A stretch of 64,000 bases of DNA, taken from contig JAGVWE010000006.1 in the NCBI GenBank assembly GCA_018304425.1, forward strand, positions 62,001 through 126,000, read 5' to 3'. Within the stretch, counting starts at the first letter, position 1. Each line of letters opens with the position of its first letter. The stretch is from Candidatus Iainarchaeum sp. (GTDB lineage Archaea > Iainarchaeota > Iainarchaeia > Iainarchaeales > UBA10219). The position numbers and the translations under genes were made by a program. The notes beneath the pieces were generated by a model. The model had not been told where the DNA came from. It worked only from the letters and a program-made list of their open reading frames with translations, and ran no database searches. This document shows, piece by piece, positions 23,179 through 31,371 of this stretch.

Positions 23179-24141
23179 ATGACTTCGATTGGGTTGAGTG
23201 TCATCAGCTATAACCGGAAGGACGACCTCCGCAAGGCGTTGAAGTCCGTGTTCGCGCAGTCGCGGAAGCCCGACGAAGTGCTGGTGGTGGACAATGCTTC
23301 GGTCGATGGTGCGCCAGCGATGGTGGAAAAAGAGTTCCCCCAGGCAAGGCTCCTGCGGCTGGAAAAGAACCTGGGCTTGTGCGGGGGGGCGAACGTGGCC
23401 TTCGAGGCCTTGCACACCGACCTCGTGGGCATCGTGGAAAGCGACACGGTTTTGTCGGGGAACTGGGTGGAAGAAGTCGTGAGAGACTTCGAAGCCAGGG
23501 GCCATGAACGCGTGGGCATCGTGTGCCCAAAGTACATTCAGCGGCTGCCATCAGGCTGCGTGGACGTGGAGATTCCTCCCAAGGAAAACGGCTCGATTTC
23601 CCACACGAATGGCATCTTCGCCATCCACAAAAAGGTGTTTGAGGGAAAGAAGGAGAAACTGTACTCGGAGCCGTACGAGATGTACGCCCAGGAGTTTGAC
23701 TTGAGCGCGCGGGTCTTCAACCAGGGTTACTGGATCAAGCGGAACCTGGCTGCGGCAACCTATCACAACGTTCGAAACGACGCGGCACGCGCACCCAGCG
23801 AGTGGGTGTTCAAGAACCAGTTCCGGAACAACCTCTGGAGCCTGTGGCGGTTTTACTCCAAGCGGAACATCCTGGCGTTCACCCTGCCCTTCTTGGTTTA
23901 CTTCCTGTTTTACGTGAAAAGCCCCTGGATTTGGCTGTGCGGCCTGGCCGAGGCCTTGGCCGGCCTGCCCTGGTGCATGGCCACGCGCAAGGTGCCGGCC
24001 AGCGGGGAACACGCCTTCTATAGAAGCATTTTAGCCAATTTAAGCCATATCCGGGCCATGCGACACTATGGGTATGGCTCCAGGCCCCAGGAAAAATACC
24101 ATTACCTGGACGAAAAAACGTTGCCGGAGGCCGCTGCATGA
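23179..24141 (+). CDS. GT2 glycosyltransferase, rhamnosyltransferase-like
   Basis: A 320-residue enzyme: IGLSVISYNRKDDLRKALKSVFAQSRKPDEVLVVDNASVDGAPAMV and RLEKNLGLCGGANVAFEALHTDLVGIVESDTVL, with E-S-D replacing the usual D-x-D. The NGIFAIHKKVFEG and YEMYAQEFDLSARVFNQGYWI segments are typical of GT2 rhamnosyl-like transferases. A hydrophobic stretch (ILAFTLPFLVYFLFYV and WIWLCGLAEALAGLPW) near the C-terminus anchors it to the membrane. It overlaps the next gene by 4 bases. Confidence 0.82.
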   Translation: MTSIGLSVISYNRKDDLRKALKSVFAQSRKPDEVLVVDNASVDGAPAMVEKEFPQARLLRLEKNLGLCGGANVAFEALHTDLVGIVESDTVLSGNWVEEVVRDFEARGHERVGIVCPKYIQRLPSGCVDVEIPPKENGSISHTNGIFAIHKKVFEGKKEKLYSEPYEMYAQEFDLSARVFNQGYWIKRNLAAATYHNVRNDAARAPSEWVFKNQFRNNLWSLWRFYSKRNILAFTLPFLVYFLFYVKSPWIWLCGLAEALAGLPWCMATRKVPASGEHAFYRSILANLSHIRAMRHYGYGSRPQEKYHYLDEKTLPEAAA

Positions 24142-25070
24142 TGGCTACGTGGAGAGCACTGGGTGAAACCCAAAAAGCATTGGTCTTGGGGGCTATGGTG
24201 GTCCTGGTGCGGGCGGCTTACCTTGCCTTGTTCCCGGAGAACGCCTTGACCGACTACCAGTTCCACTTGCAGGTGGTGCAAGACATCCATGCCGGCGTGA
24301 ACGTGTACGGCTACATGCCTACTCCGTTGTTCCACGTGCTGGGCGCGCTGGTTTTCTTCGGGCAGGAGCGCTTATACCTGCTGCTGATCAACCTGTTCTA
24401 TGTTTTCGCAGCGTACCGGTTTGCCGGGACGCTGCCCAACCGGTGGCTGGGCTTCTCCTTGATTGCCTTGAACCCGGTTTCCCTGATTTATGGCGTGAGC
24501 TTTTACCCTGATTTGTTGGCTGCCGCCTTCGTGCTGTTGGCCGGTTCTCTCGTCAATGCCGGAAAGCGGTGGGCGGTGGTGCCGGCGCTGGCCGCGGCCT
24601 TCACGAAGGTCAACGCCGCCGCGGCCACTGCGCCGTACCTGCTCTGGTGCGCGGCCCGCTCCGGGTTGCTCGAGAAAAAAAACCGGCTGGTGCTGGCCGC
24701 ACTGGGCCTGGCCTTCCTCGGCGGCTTCCTCTACCTTGCCACGCTCGTGACCGGGAACTTGCTCCAGCCCTCGTGGAGAAACCTCTCCATCACGCTGCCC
24801 TTGTCGGCGTACTTCCTGCTGCCTGCCCTGCTGGCGCGGCGCACGCGCACGAACCTGGCTGGCTTCGCCGTCCTGGCCGGGTTCTCGGCGTACATGTTCG
24901 CCTCAAGCCTGGTCATCGAGGCCCGGTATCTCCTGCCCTTCCTGCCCTACGTCTACCCGTTGCCAAGGCTGGAAGGACGCAAGAAACAAGCCCTGCTGGT
25001 GCACGGCCTCCTCGGCTTTTTGGGCGCCCTGCTGTTCCTAGGGCATTTCAGGGCCAAGCTGGGAGCATGA
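24138..25070 (+). CDS. Multi-pass membrane protein, probable GT-C glycosyltransferase
   Basis: 310 residues with about eight hydrophobic helices. The first loop, ALTDYQFHLQVVQDIHAGVNVYGYMPTPLFHVLGALVFF, carries an aspartate in the position of the catalytic acid in GT-C enzymes, and the length suits a short member of the PIG-M/ArnT-like group. Coupled to the GT2 gene by an ATGA overlap. Inferred to use a polyprenyl-phosphate sugar on the outer face of the membrane. Family assignment is by general pattern only. Confidence 0.6.
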   Translation: MMATWRALGETQKALVLGAMVVLVRAAYLALFPENALTDYQFHLQVVQDIHAGVNVYGYMPTPLFHVLGALVFFGQERLYLLLINLFYVFAAYRFAGTLPNRWLGFSLIALNPVSLIYGVSFYPDLLAAAFVLLAGSLVNAGKRWAVVPALAAAFTKVNAAAATAPYLLWCAARSGLLEKKNRLVLAALGLAFLGGFLYLATLVTGNLLQPSWRNLSITLPLSAYFLLPALLARRTRTNLAGFAVLAGFSAYMFASSLVIEARYLLPFLPYVYPLPRLEGRKKQALLVHGLLGFLGALLFLGHFRAKLGA

Positions 25071-25125
25071 AAGGACGAGTAGCGACTTGTTTTCGGCGAG
25101 CAATCCAAACCAATAAATAGGTGAA

Positions 25126-25143
25126 TTGTATAAGTATATACAA
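25126..25143 (+). promoter_or_regulatory. TATA box and inverted-repeat operator of the RelE-like pair
   Basis: TTGTATA (25126-25132), AGTA, TATACAA (25137-25143): a perfect inverted repeat with 7-base arms that itself forms the AT-rich promoter box, about 20 bases before the GTG at 25155. Confidence 0.5.
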
Positions 25144-25154
25144 GTGGTGAAGGC

Positions 25155-25421
25155 GTGAACTCCTTGGAAACAACCCTGCATTTTCCGCGGTTGGACACCG
25201 TGCTCATGGTGGAGCAGGCCATCCAGGACGCGGAAGACTATCCCAGCCGCATGAAGCTGTGGAAGAGCCTTCCCAAGCAGGTCCAGTACCAGACCTTCAA
25301 ACTGATCCTGGAATACCTGGAAAAATCCCATAAAATCGTTTTCACCAAAGACAACAAGGTCATGTGGATTGCTACGAACCCCACACTCGACGCACTCGTC
25401 GACAAGGGGAAGGAATACTGA
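25155..25421 (+). CDS. Antitoxin-like protein of a RelE-type pair
   Basis: An 88-residue protein, TTLHFPRLDTVLMVEQAIQDAEDYPSRMKLWKSLPKQVQYQTFKLILEYLEKSHKIVF, a compact helical/winged-helix fold of the archaeal antitoxin-like group whose genes precede RelE/ParE-like toxins. The stop codon is directly followed by the start of the toxin gene. It begins at a GTG, with a GGTGAAGG sequence before it and a palindromic promoter upstream. DNA binding is inferred from the operon layout. Confidence 0.65.
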   Translation: MNSLETTLHFPRLDTVLMVEQAIQDAEDYPSRMKLWKSLPKQVQYQTFKLILEYLEKSHKIVFTKDNKVMWIATNPTLDALVDKGKEY

Positions 25422-25766
25422 TTGTATCGCACCAAGGGCATCCCGGAATTCGACCGTTACTGCGAGGAACTCGACAGGCAAGCTATGGACGGGAACGGTG
25501 AAGAAAAGTATTTAGTCAAGATAATCGGCAACGGCATCGCGAAACTGAGATTCGACTTCAAGTACGGCGACCACATCCCGCGAAACCGGATTCCACGCGA
25601 ATACTTCGACAAATACCAGGTCAACAACCTGTGGAAACTCAACCTCGACTCCAACTGGCGGCTGGTTTACACCATGCGGGGAACCAAGGAAGACGTGATG
25701 TCCCTGTTGATCGAAGTCCTCGACCACAAAGCCCATGACCGGAAATTCGGCTACCATGCCGGTTGA
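25422..25766 (+). CDS. RelE/ParE-superfamily toxin
   Basis: A 114-residue protein starting at a TTG immediately after the antitoxin stop. YLVKIIGNGIAKLRFDFKYGDHIPRNRIPREYF followed by NNLWKLNLDSNWRLVYTMRGTKEDVMSLLIEVLDHKAHDRKFGY shows the beta-hairpin and the W/L-R-L-x-Y-T core with the C-terminal D-H-K-x-Y/H-x-x-x-F/Y motif of RelE-like ribosome-dependent or -independent RNases. The length is normal. It is convergent with the GT2 gene at 25789. Confidence 0.75.
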   Translation: MYRTKGIPEFDRYCEELDRQAMDGNGEEKYLVKIIGNGIAKLRFDFKYGDHIPRNRIPREYFDKYQVNNLWKLNLDSNWRLVYTMRGTKEDVMSLLIEVLDHKAHDRKFGYHAG

Positions 25767-25788
25767 AGCCGTTGACCTCCTCCCGACC

Positions 25789-26604
25789 CTAATCCCCGCG
25801 GTTCGCCCCGAACAGTTCCTCGTACCACGCGAACCAGAAGGCCGTGAAGAGGAACGCGAATTTCTTGAACTGCAGCCAGGAAAGCGGGTAAAAGATGTTG
25901 TAGGCCGCCCTCGCAATCCAGTGCAGGTTATGGTATTTCCGGATGAGCTGCACGTATCCCCGGCTTCCCCGCAGGCACTGCTTCCAGAGGCTCTGGTTGG
26001 CCCCCGACTTTTCCAGGGGACCAAAGTGCCAGACTTTCGCGTCTCTGCAGCCAAAGACCGGGTACTTGCCGCGCAAGCGGTAGCCCAGCTCGACGTCATC
26101 CCAGTAAATGTCTTCCACGAACGGGTTCTTTTCCAGGACCTCACGGTGGAAGGCCGCATTACAACAGTTGATGAACTCGCCTCGTTCGGCGAGGCCCGAG
26201 GCGAAGATGCCGCGCTCACTGCCGTCCTGGGAGTGAATCAGGACCTGGCCCTGCATGACCTTGGCTTCCGGGTGCGAGGCAAAAAAGCGGTGGATGGCCT
26301 CAATCCAGTCCGGTCTGGGCTCGGCATCGAAGTCCGTGAACGCCACGATTTCCCTGGAACTGTGCTGGACTCCGATGTTGCGCTTGAAGCCCGCGTTGTC
26401 CCGCCCCGGGGGAGGAAGGGCTTTCACGATTTGGTCGACGAACGGCTCCGCGATTTCCGGCATGCGGTCCGTGAAGGCGTCCACGAGGATGACTTCCTCG
26501 GGTTTACGGGTCTGCCGCTGCAAGGCCTTGAAGAAGGCAGGGGCATGCCGTTCCTCGTTCCGGGAAACCAGTATAAGGCTGATGCCGGGTGCATGGACGG
26601 GCAT
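25789..26604 (-). CDS. GT2 glycosyltransferase
   Basis: A 271-residue GT-A enzyme. It has ISLILVSRNEERHAPAFFKALQRQTRKPEEVILVDAFTDRMPEI, then FKRNIGVQHSSREIVAFTDFDAEPRPDWIEAI with the D-x-D motif, and CCNAAFHREVLEKNPFVEDIYWDDVELGYRL. The W-D-D catalytic base motif is visible. A hydrophobic end (FAFLFTAFWFAWYEELF) suggests membrane association. Single minus-strand gene, divergent from the CDP-sugar pair at 26658. Confidence 0.82.
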   Translation of the reverse strand: MPVHAPGISLILVSRNEERHAPAFFKALQRQTRKPEEVILVDAFTDRMPEIAEPFVDQIVKALPPPGRDNAGFKRNIGVQHSSREIVAFTDFDAEPRPDWIEAIHRFFASHPEAKVMQGQVLIHSQDGSERGIFASGLAERGEFINCCNAAFHREVLEKNPFVEDIYWDDVELGYRLRGKYPVFGCRDAKVWHFGPLEKSGANQSLWKQCLRGSRGYVQLIRKYHNLHWIARAAYNIFYPLSWLQFKKFAFLFTAFWFAWYEELFGANRGD

Positions 26605-26657
26605 TACGCTAATGGGCTTGAAAACCTTTAAAAACAGTAAGAGACAGCCTATTATCC

Positions 26658-27371
26658 ATGGGCCTATCCATGGACCTGCAAACCCTGATTCTCTGCGGGG
26701 GGAAGGGCACCCGCATGGGCCCCTCGAATGGCTCGCCCAAGCACATGCTGGAAGTCGGCGGCAAGCCCGTGCTCTGGCACCTCATGAAATCCTATGCCCA
26801 CCACGGCTTCAAGGACTTCGTGCTCTGCCTGGGGTATAGGGGAGAGGCCATCCGCAGGTATTTCAGGCATGAACGGCAGTGGAACATCGAATTCGTGGAC
26901 ACGGGCCTGGAAACGAACACAGGCGGCAGGGTGAAACGGGCCAGGCCCTACATCGAGGGCGAAAATTTTTTCTGCACGTATGGGGACGGCTTGTCCGACG
27001 TGGACCCCGGAAAACTGCTGGCCTTCCACTTGCGGCATGGAAGAACCGCGACCGTGACCGCCGTGCGGCCGGCCAGCCAGTTCGGCTTGCTGGAAATCAA
27101 CGGCCGAAACCACGTTACCGAGTTCGTGGAAAAGCCGGTGCTCGACCACTGGATCAACGGCGGCTTCTTCGTCTTCGGCAAAAAGGTCTTCAAGTACATC
27201 CAGGACAACGAGGTGCTGGAGCGGCAGCCCTTTGAGCGGCTGACCCAGAAGAAGGAGATGATGGCGTTCAAGCACAAGGGATTCTGGGAGTGCATGGACA
27301 CCTTCAAGGACTACATGAAGCTGAACAGCTTGTGGGAAACCGGGAAAGCCAAGTGGAAGGTGTGGCCGTAG
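26658..27371 (+). CDS. rfbF: Glucose-1-phosphate cytidylyltransferase-like nucleotidyltransferase
   Basis: A 237-residue enzyme: LILCGGKGTRMGP with S-P-K-H-M-L-E-V is the pyrophosphorylase signature, and the order FVLCLGYRGEAIRRYF, FVDTGLETNTGGRVKRARPYI, YGDGLSDVDPGKLLAFHL matches RfbF, which makes CDP-glucose from glucose-1-phosphate and CTP. FWECMDTFKDYMKLNSLW at the end is characteristic. The next gene, starting on the following base, resembles CDP-glucose 4,6-dehydratase, which supports the assignment. The start could also be the ATG at 26670. Confidence 0.85.
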   Translation: MGLSMDLQTLILCGGKGTRMGPSNGSPKHMLEVGGKPVLWHLMKSYAHHGFKDFVLCLGYRGEAIRRYFRHERQWNIEFVDTGLETNTGGRVKRARPYIEGENFFCTYGDGLSDVDPGKLLAFHLRHGRTATVTAVRPASQFGLLEINGRNHVTEFVEKPVLDHWINGGFFVFGKKVFKYIQDNEVLERQPFERLTQKKEMMAFKHKGFWECMDTFKDYMKLNSLWETGKAKWKVWP

Positions 27372-28343
27372 ATGGCCGGGAAAAACTTCTGGCAAGGACG
27401 ACAGGTGCTGGTCACGGGAGCGGACGGCTTCATCGGCAGTTGGGTGGCCAAGGGCCTCCTCGAACAAGGCGCCCAGGTGCGAACCATCGTGCGGCAGCCC
27501 GGGCTTGCCTGCTCCATGGATGCCCTGGGCATCCGGGAAAAGCTGGACGTGAAACCCGGCGACATCACCGACTACAAGGCCGTGGAAACGGCTTTTAACG
27601 GGGTTGACAGCTGTTTTCACCTGGCGGCCCAGGCCTTCGTCGAGCAAGCCAACAGGAACCCCCTGCCGACCTTCGAGTCCAACATCAAGGGCACGTGGAA
27701 CATCCTCGAAGCGGCAAGGAAGGGAGCCGGCGTGGAACGGGTCATCGTGGCCTCCTCGGACAAGGCCTATGGCGTGCAGAAAAAGCTGCCCTACACCGAG
27801 GACAGTCCCCTCCTGGGAAGGTTCCCCTATGACGCCTCCAAGGCCTGCGCGGACGTACTCGCGCAAGGCTATGCCACCAGCTATGGCTTGCCGGTCTCGA
27901 TCACGCGGAACGCCAACACCTTTGGGGGCGCCGACCTGAACCTGAGCCGCATCGTGCCCGGCGTAATCAAGTGGGTGCTGCACAACGAGGTTCCAGTCAT
28001 CCGCAGCGATGGCAAACCAAAGCGCGACTACGTGTACGTCAAGGACATCGCGAACGCGTACCTGCTCCTGGGAGAAAACCTGCACCGCCGGGAAGTCCGG
28101 GGGAACGCTTTCAACTTCGGCTCGGGAAAGCCAGTGAGCGTGCTGGAGTTGTTCACGCGCATCATCCGCTTGTGCGGCAAGAAAGTCAAACCCCACATCC
28201 TCAACGAGGCGAGAAACGAAATCCCCGCGCAGTGGCTCTCCAACCGGAAGGCAAAGAAAGTGCTGGGCTGGAAACCCCGTTACTCCCTTGACCAGGGGCT
28301 GCGGGAAACCATTGACTGGTACAAGGCCTATTACCGGTTGTGA
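27372..28343 (+). CDS. rfbG: CDP-glucose 4,6-dehydratase-like SDR enzyme
   Basis: A 323-residue protein: FWQGRQVLVTGADGFIGSWVAKGLLEQG, ASSDKAYG in place of the usual TSDKCY, and FPYDASKACAD giving Y-x3-K. The overall order, with a short C-terminal KVLGWKPRYSLDQGLRETIDWY, fits RfbG/CDP-glucose 4,6-dehydratase, which yields CDP-4-keto-6-deoxyglucose. Directly behind rfbF. The next steps (3-dehydrase RfbH, or a reductase) are not in this window, though the RfbE-like epimerase at 9013 could act later in the same branch. Confidence 0.8.
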   Translation: MAGKNFWQGRQVLVTGADGFIGSWVAKGLLEQGAQVRTIVRQPGLACSMDALGIREKLDVKPGDITDYKAVETAFNGVDSCFHLAAQAFVEQANRNPLPTFESNIKGTWNILEAARKGAGVERVIVASSDKAYGVQKKLPYTEDSPLLGRFPYDASKACADVLAQGYATSYGLPVSITRNANTFGGADLNLSRIVPGVIKWVLHNEVPVIRSDGKPKRDYVYVKDIANAYLLLGENLHRREVRGNAFNFGSGKPVSVLELFTRIIRLCGKKVKPHILNEARNEIPAQWLSNRKAKKVLGWKPRYSLDQGLRETIDWYKAYYRL

Positions 28344-28358
28344 AACGCATCCCGCCGG

Positions 28359-29291
28359 CTAGCGGCGGTAGCGCAGCTTCCATCCTGTCTTGGTGTCGGC
28401 CTGGCTGAAGGCCGCGGCCGCCATGGCCAGGCCTGCCAGCACCCACCACCAGAAAAAGCCGAGAATTGCTTTGAACCGATGGACGCGGGGCAACTGGCTC
28501 AAGCCATACCCGAACAACGGCCCATAGAAACCGGCCAGGCTCGCCTTATACTGGCCGTATAACTGGTTCACTTGGCGTTTGGCGAGGAAGCCGCGCTTGC
28601 GTTGTCGGAAGTAATCCATCCACCCAATGCGTTCCCAGCAGACCTTGAAGTAGGGCCGGCTTTCGGGCTCGAAGGTGAGGACGTCGAAGCCGTTGGCCTG
28701 GAGCTGGTACAAGCGCTCCGCGTCATCGGCCAGGGTTTGCTGCGCGCCGATGGCGCTCTTGCGGAAAAAGTTCACGAAGAACGGATAGGCCGGGTTGGGG
28801 CTGACCACGTCCTTGCCCGCGCGCTTTTCGACGAAACGCCGGTAGCGGAACTCGGCGAGGAACAGGGTGTTCCAGGCATCCCCCAAAAAAAGAAGGTCCT
28901 TGTTCTCCCGCATGCGTTGCGGGGTGTAGGTCGTGGAATACCAGTCGCCGAGGCCCCCACATTTTGGGTCGGCGAAAAGCGTTACCAGTTTCCGGAACTC
29001 CTCCGCCGAGCAGTCGAACACCCAGTCGGCGTCGTGCACGCAAACGATTTCGTGCCGGGCCAGGGACACCAGTTTCTCCATGACCTGGTGCTTGCCTTGC
29101 CGCTCGCGGAAAACCACCGTGTCAGCGAAGGAAAAGCCGCGCACGATTTCTTCGGTGCCATCCGTGCAGCCGTCCAGGCCCACCAGGACCTGGAGGGAGG
29201 GAACGCTTTCCCGCAGCTGCGCGAGGCGGCGCAGGGCGTGGGCGATTATTTTTTCCTCGTTGTGCGCGGGAATAAGGAAGCTGACGCTCAT
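28359..29291 (-). CDS. GT2 glycosyltransferase with C-terminal membrane segment
   Basis: A 310-residue GT-A protein: VSFLIPAHNEEKIIAHALRRLAQL, VLVGLDGCTDGTEEIV, and ARHEIVCVHDADWVFDCSAEEF with a D-x-D. The C-terminal 60 residues contain a hydrophobic anchor (ILGFFWWWVLAGLAMAAAAF). The last gene of the heptose/flippase operon (ATGA overlap with gmhB), so it may transfer the heptose made by its neighbours; that is inference from position. Confidence 0.78.
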   Translation of the reverse strand: MSVSFLIPAHNEEKIIAHALRRLAQLRESVPSLQVLVGLDGCTDGTEEIVRGFSFADTVVFRERQGKHQVMEKLVSLARHEIVCVHDADWVFDCSAEEFRKLVTLFADPKCGGLGDWYSTTYTPQRMRENKDLLFLGDAWNTLFLAEFRYRRFVEKRAGKDVVSPNPAYPFFVNFFRKSAIGAQQTLADDAERLYQLQANGFDVLTFEPESRPYFKVCWERIGWMDYFRQRKRGFLAKRQVNQLYGQYKASLAGFYGPLFGYGLSQLPRVHRFKAILGFFWWWVLAGLAMAAAAFSQADTKTGWKLRYRR

Positions 29292-29839
29292 TTTCCTTCA
29301 CGTCCCACGATCCAGGCAACGGCGGCCGGCAAATCCGCGCACTCGAAGTCGGCCCTGGCTTCGGCCTGACAATCCAGGCCAGCGTGCCCGGTCGCCTCTT
29401 TTCCGGCCAGGATGTCGCGGGCCATGTCCCCCACCAGATAGGAAGCCCGTAAATCGAGGTCATGCGCCTTGGCTGCCTGTTTTAGCATGCCTGGCTTGGG
29501 TTTGCGGCAATCGCAGTCCAACCGGTATGCTTCGACTTCGGCCAGGGTGGAGTGCGGGCAGTAGTAGAAGCCATCGATTTTCCCGCCCTCCCCTGCCACC
29601 AGCTTCCGGAGGCGGTCGTTGATGGCCCTTACCTCTTTTTCCGTGCACAGGCCGCGCGCCACCACGGGCTGATTCGAGACGACCAGCACCTTGAAACCGG
29701 ACTTATTGAGGACGGCAATGGCTTTGCCTGCGCCGGGCAGCAGCCGGAGCGCGGCCGGCTCGTGGAGGAGGTGGACTTCCTCGTTGATGGTGCCATCGCG
29801 GTCCAGGAAAACAGCGCGATTCAAGACGGCGCGGTTCAT
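29288..29839 (-). CDS. gmhB: D-glycero-D-manno-heptose 1,7-bisphosphate 7-phosphatase (HAD)
   Basis: A 183-residue HAD phosphatase. AVFLDRDGTINEE holds the nucleophile/general acid pair (D-x-D). VVSNQPVVARGL is motif II, and YYCPHSTL with DCDCRKPKPGML forms the zinc-binding loop and lysine motif typical of GmhB. YLVGDMARDI is motif IV. It removes the 7-phosphate from heptose 1,7-bisphosphate. It abuts gmhA and overlaps the GT2 gene, within a complete ADP- or GDP-heptose pathway; the presence of hddA/hddC points to GDP. Confidence 0.9.
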   Translation of the reverse strand: MNRAVLNRAVFLDRDGTINEEVHLLHEPAALRLLPGAGKAIAVLNKSGFKVLVVSNQPVVARGLCTEKEVRAINDRLRKLVAGEGGKIDGFYYCPHSTLAEVEAYRLDCDCRKPKPGMLKQAAKAHDLDLRASYLVGDMARDILAGKEATGHAGLDCQAEARADFECADLPAAVAWIVGREGK

Positions 29840-30394
29840 CTACATCAATTCCCTGATGCGTTGCATCATCAGGTGGTCCAGCACCAGGTGCAGGTCCTCG
29901 CAGGGGCCGTACTCGTGGCTGGGCACGACGATGCTCAGGTCGGCCAACGGCTTCAACTTGCCGCCGCCGAAACCGGTCCAGGCGACGGTCTTCGCGCCCC
30001 GTTCCTTGGCGTACTCCACGGCTTTCAAGACGTTGGGGCTGTTGCCGGACGCCGAAATCGCGAGGACCACGTCCCCTTTTTGCAGGAAATTCTTCAAGGG
30101 CTCGACGAAAATGTCTTCATAGCTTGAATCGTTGCCCCACGCGGTCATCAGGGGAACGTTGTCGTTCAGGCAGATGGCCTTGAAGCGCGGCTTGCCGGGG
30201 AGGAGGCAGCCCTTGTTCAAGTCGTTGGCGACGTGGGAGGCGGTGGCCGCGCTGCCTCCGTTGCCGAAGACGAAGACCTGGTGGCCTGCCTGGCAGGCCT
30301 GCAGCAGGGCCTGGATGCAGGCATCGATGTCCTTGCAGGGCAGGCCGTCGATGACCTTTTTCAGGTTCTCTAAATAGGCTTGGGTTGAAACCAT
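29840..30394 (-). CDS. gmhA: Sedoheptulose-7-phosphate isomerase (SIS fold)
   Basis: A 184-residue SIS-domain protein: VFVFGNGGSAATASHVANDLNKG and VLAISASGNSPNVLKAVEYAKERGAKTVAWTGFGGGKLKPLADLSIVVPS are the family phosphosugar-binding loops, and the final EDLHLVLDHLMMQRIREL carries the conserved E/H pair of GmhA. It isomerises sedoheptulose 7-phosphate to D-glycero-D-manno-heptose 7-phosphate. Located two bases after hddA and contiguous with gmhB. Confidence 0.92.
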   Translation of the reverse strand: MVSTQAYLENLKKVIDGLPCKDIDACIQALLQACQAGHQVFVFGNGGSAATASHVANDLNKGCLLPGKPRFKAICLNDNVPLMTAWGNDSSYEDIFVEPLKNFLQKGDVVLAISASGNSPNVLKAVEYAKERGAKTVAWTGFGGGKLKPLADLSIVVPSHEYGPCEDLHLVLDHLMMQRIRELM

Positions 30395-30396
30395 GT

Positions 30397-31371
30397 TCAG
30401 TCCTCCTCGTAGACGATGCGGCTCCCCCCTTCTTCCAGGGAGAACGGCGTTTCCTTCAACGGCCTTAACGCCTGCCGCAAGGCGTTTTGCCGGCGTTTCT
30501 CACAGTAGAAGGCCAGGAAGCCCCCGTTGCCCGAGCCACAGATTTTGCCGCCCACCGCGCCGGCCTTGAGGGCCCGGGCATAGTATTGGTCAATCAAGGG
30601 GTTGGAGACGTTGGCGGCCAGCCGCTTCTTGAGCAGCCAGTTCTTGTGCAAGAGGTTCCCGAACCGCGTGAGGTCATCGGCGTGCAATGCATCATAGGCG
30701 TCGTAGGCCAGCGCCTTCAGGAGGTGCAGGAACACGAGGTTTTTCTTCGTGTTCTTTTTCTGTTTGGCGAGCACGCTCTTGGAGTCGCGGGTGAGGCCGG
30801 TGAAGAAGAGCAGGAGGTTCGCGTCGAGTTCGCGCAGGGAGTTCTTCGAGCAGCGCACGGGATGCACGGAAACCGTTTCATCGGGGTTGAATTCGAAGAG
30901 GTTGAGGCCGCCGAAGGCCGCGGCGTACTGGTCCTGCTTGCCGATGGGTTCGCGGAGCAGGCCGATTTCGACGTGGCATGCCTGTTCGGCGAGGGACCGC
31001 GCTGGCTTTTTTTTCCCCTGGTAGGCGTGCAGGACGTTGAGGAGGCCCACGGCGAAGGAGCTGCTGCTGCCCAGGCCCGAGCCCTTGCTGGGGATGTCGG
31101 CCAGGGAAAGCAGTTCGATGCCGGAGTCGATGCCCGCGGCCTTCATGCAGGCGTTGAACAACGGGTGCCTGACCTGCTGGCGCCGGTCGATGATTTCGGT
31201 CTGCGAGTACCCGAGGCGGATGCCTTTCTCGAAGCGCTTGTTGGCGATGAGGTAAACGTATTGGTCGATGGCCGTGCTCAGGACCGCGCCGCCGTGCCTC
31301 GCGTAATAGTCTTTGAAGTCGGTGCCGCCACCGCAAAAGCTTATCCTCAAGGGCGTCCTACTGGCGATCAA
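30397..31371 (-). CDS. hddA: D-glycero-alpha-D-manno-heptose-7-phosphate kinase (GHMP family)
   Basis: A 324-residue GHMP kinase: RTPLRISFCGGGTDFKDYY at the N-terminus is the HddA/FKP-kinase signature, IPSKGSGLGSSSSFAVGLL is the ATP loop, and GKQDQYAAAFGGLNLFEF holds the catalytic aspartate. GGKICGSGNGGFLAFYC is the third GHMP motif. It phosphorylates heptose 7-phosphate at C1 with alpha configuration, which commits the pathway to GDP-heptose. It overlaps hddC by 14 bases. Confidence 0.9.
   Translation of the reverse strand: MIASRTPLRISFCGGGTDFKDYYARHGGAVLSTAIDQYVYLIANKRFEKGIRLGYSQTEIIDRRQQVRHPLFNACMKAAGIDSGIELLSLADIPSKGSGLGSSSSFAVGLLNVLHAYQGKKKPARSLAEQACHVEIGLLREPIGKQDQYAAAFGGLNLFEFNPDETVSVHPVRCSKNSLRELDANLLLFFTGLTRDSKSVLAKQKKNTKKNLVFLHLLKALAYDAYDALHADDLTRFGNLLHKNWLLKKRLAANVSNPLIDQYYARALKAGAVGGKICGSGNGGFLAFYCEKRRQNALRQALRPLKETPFSLEEGGSRIVYEED

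Noticed and set aside
26664-28196. 510-residue minus-strand open frame
   Set aside because: Antisense of the rfbF/rfbG pair, with no start signals or domains.
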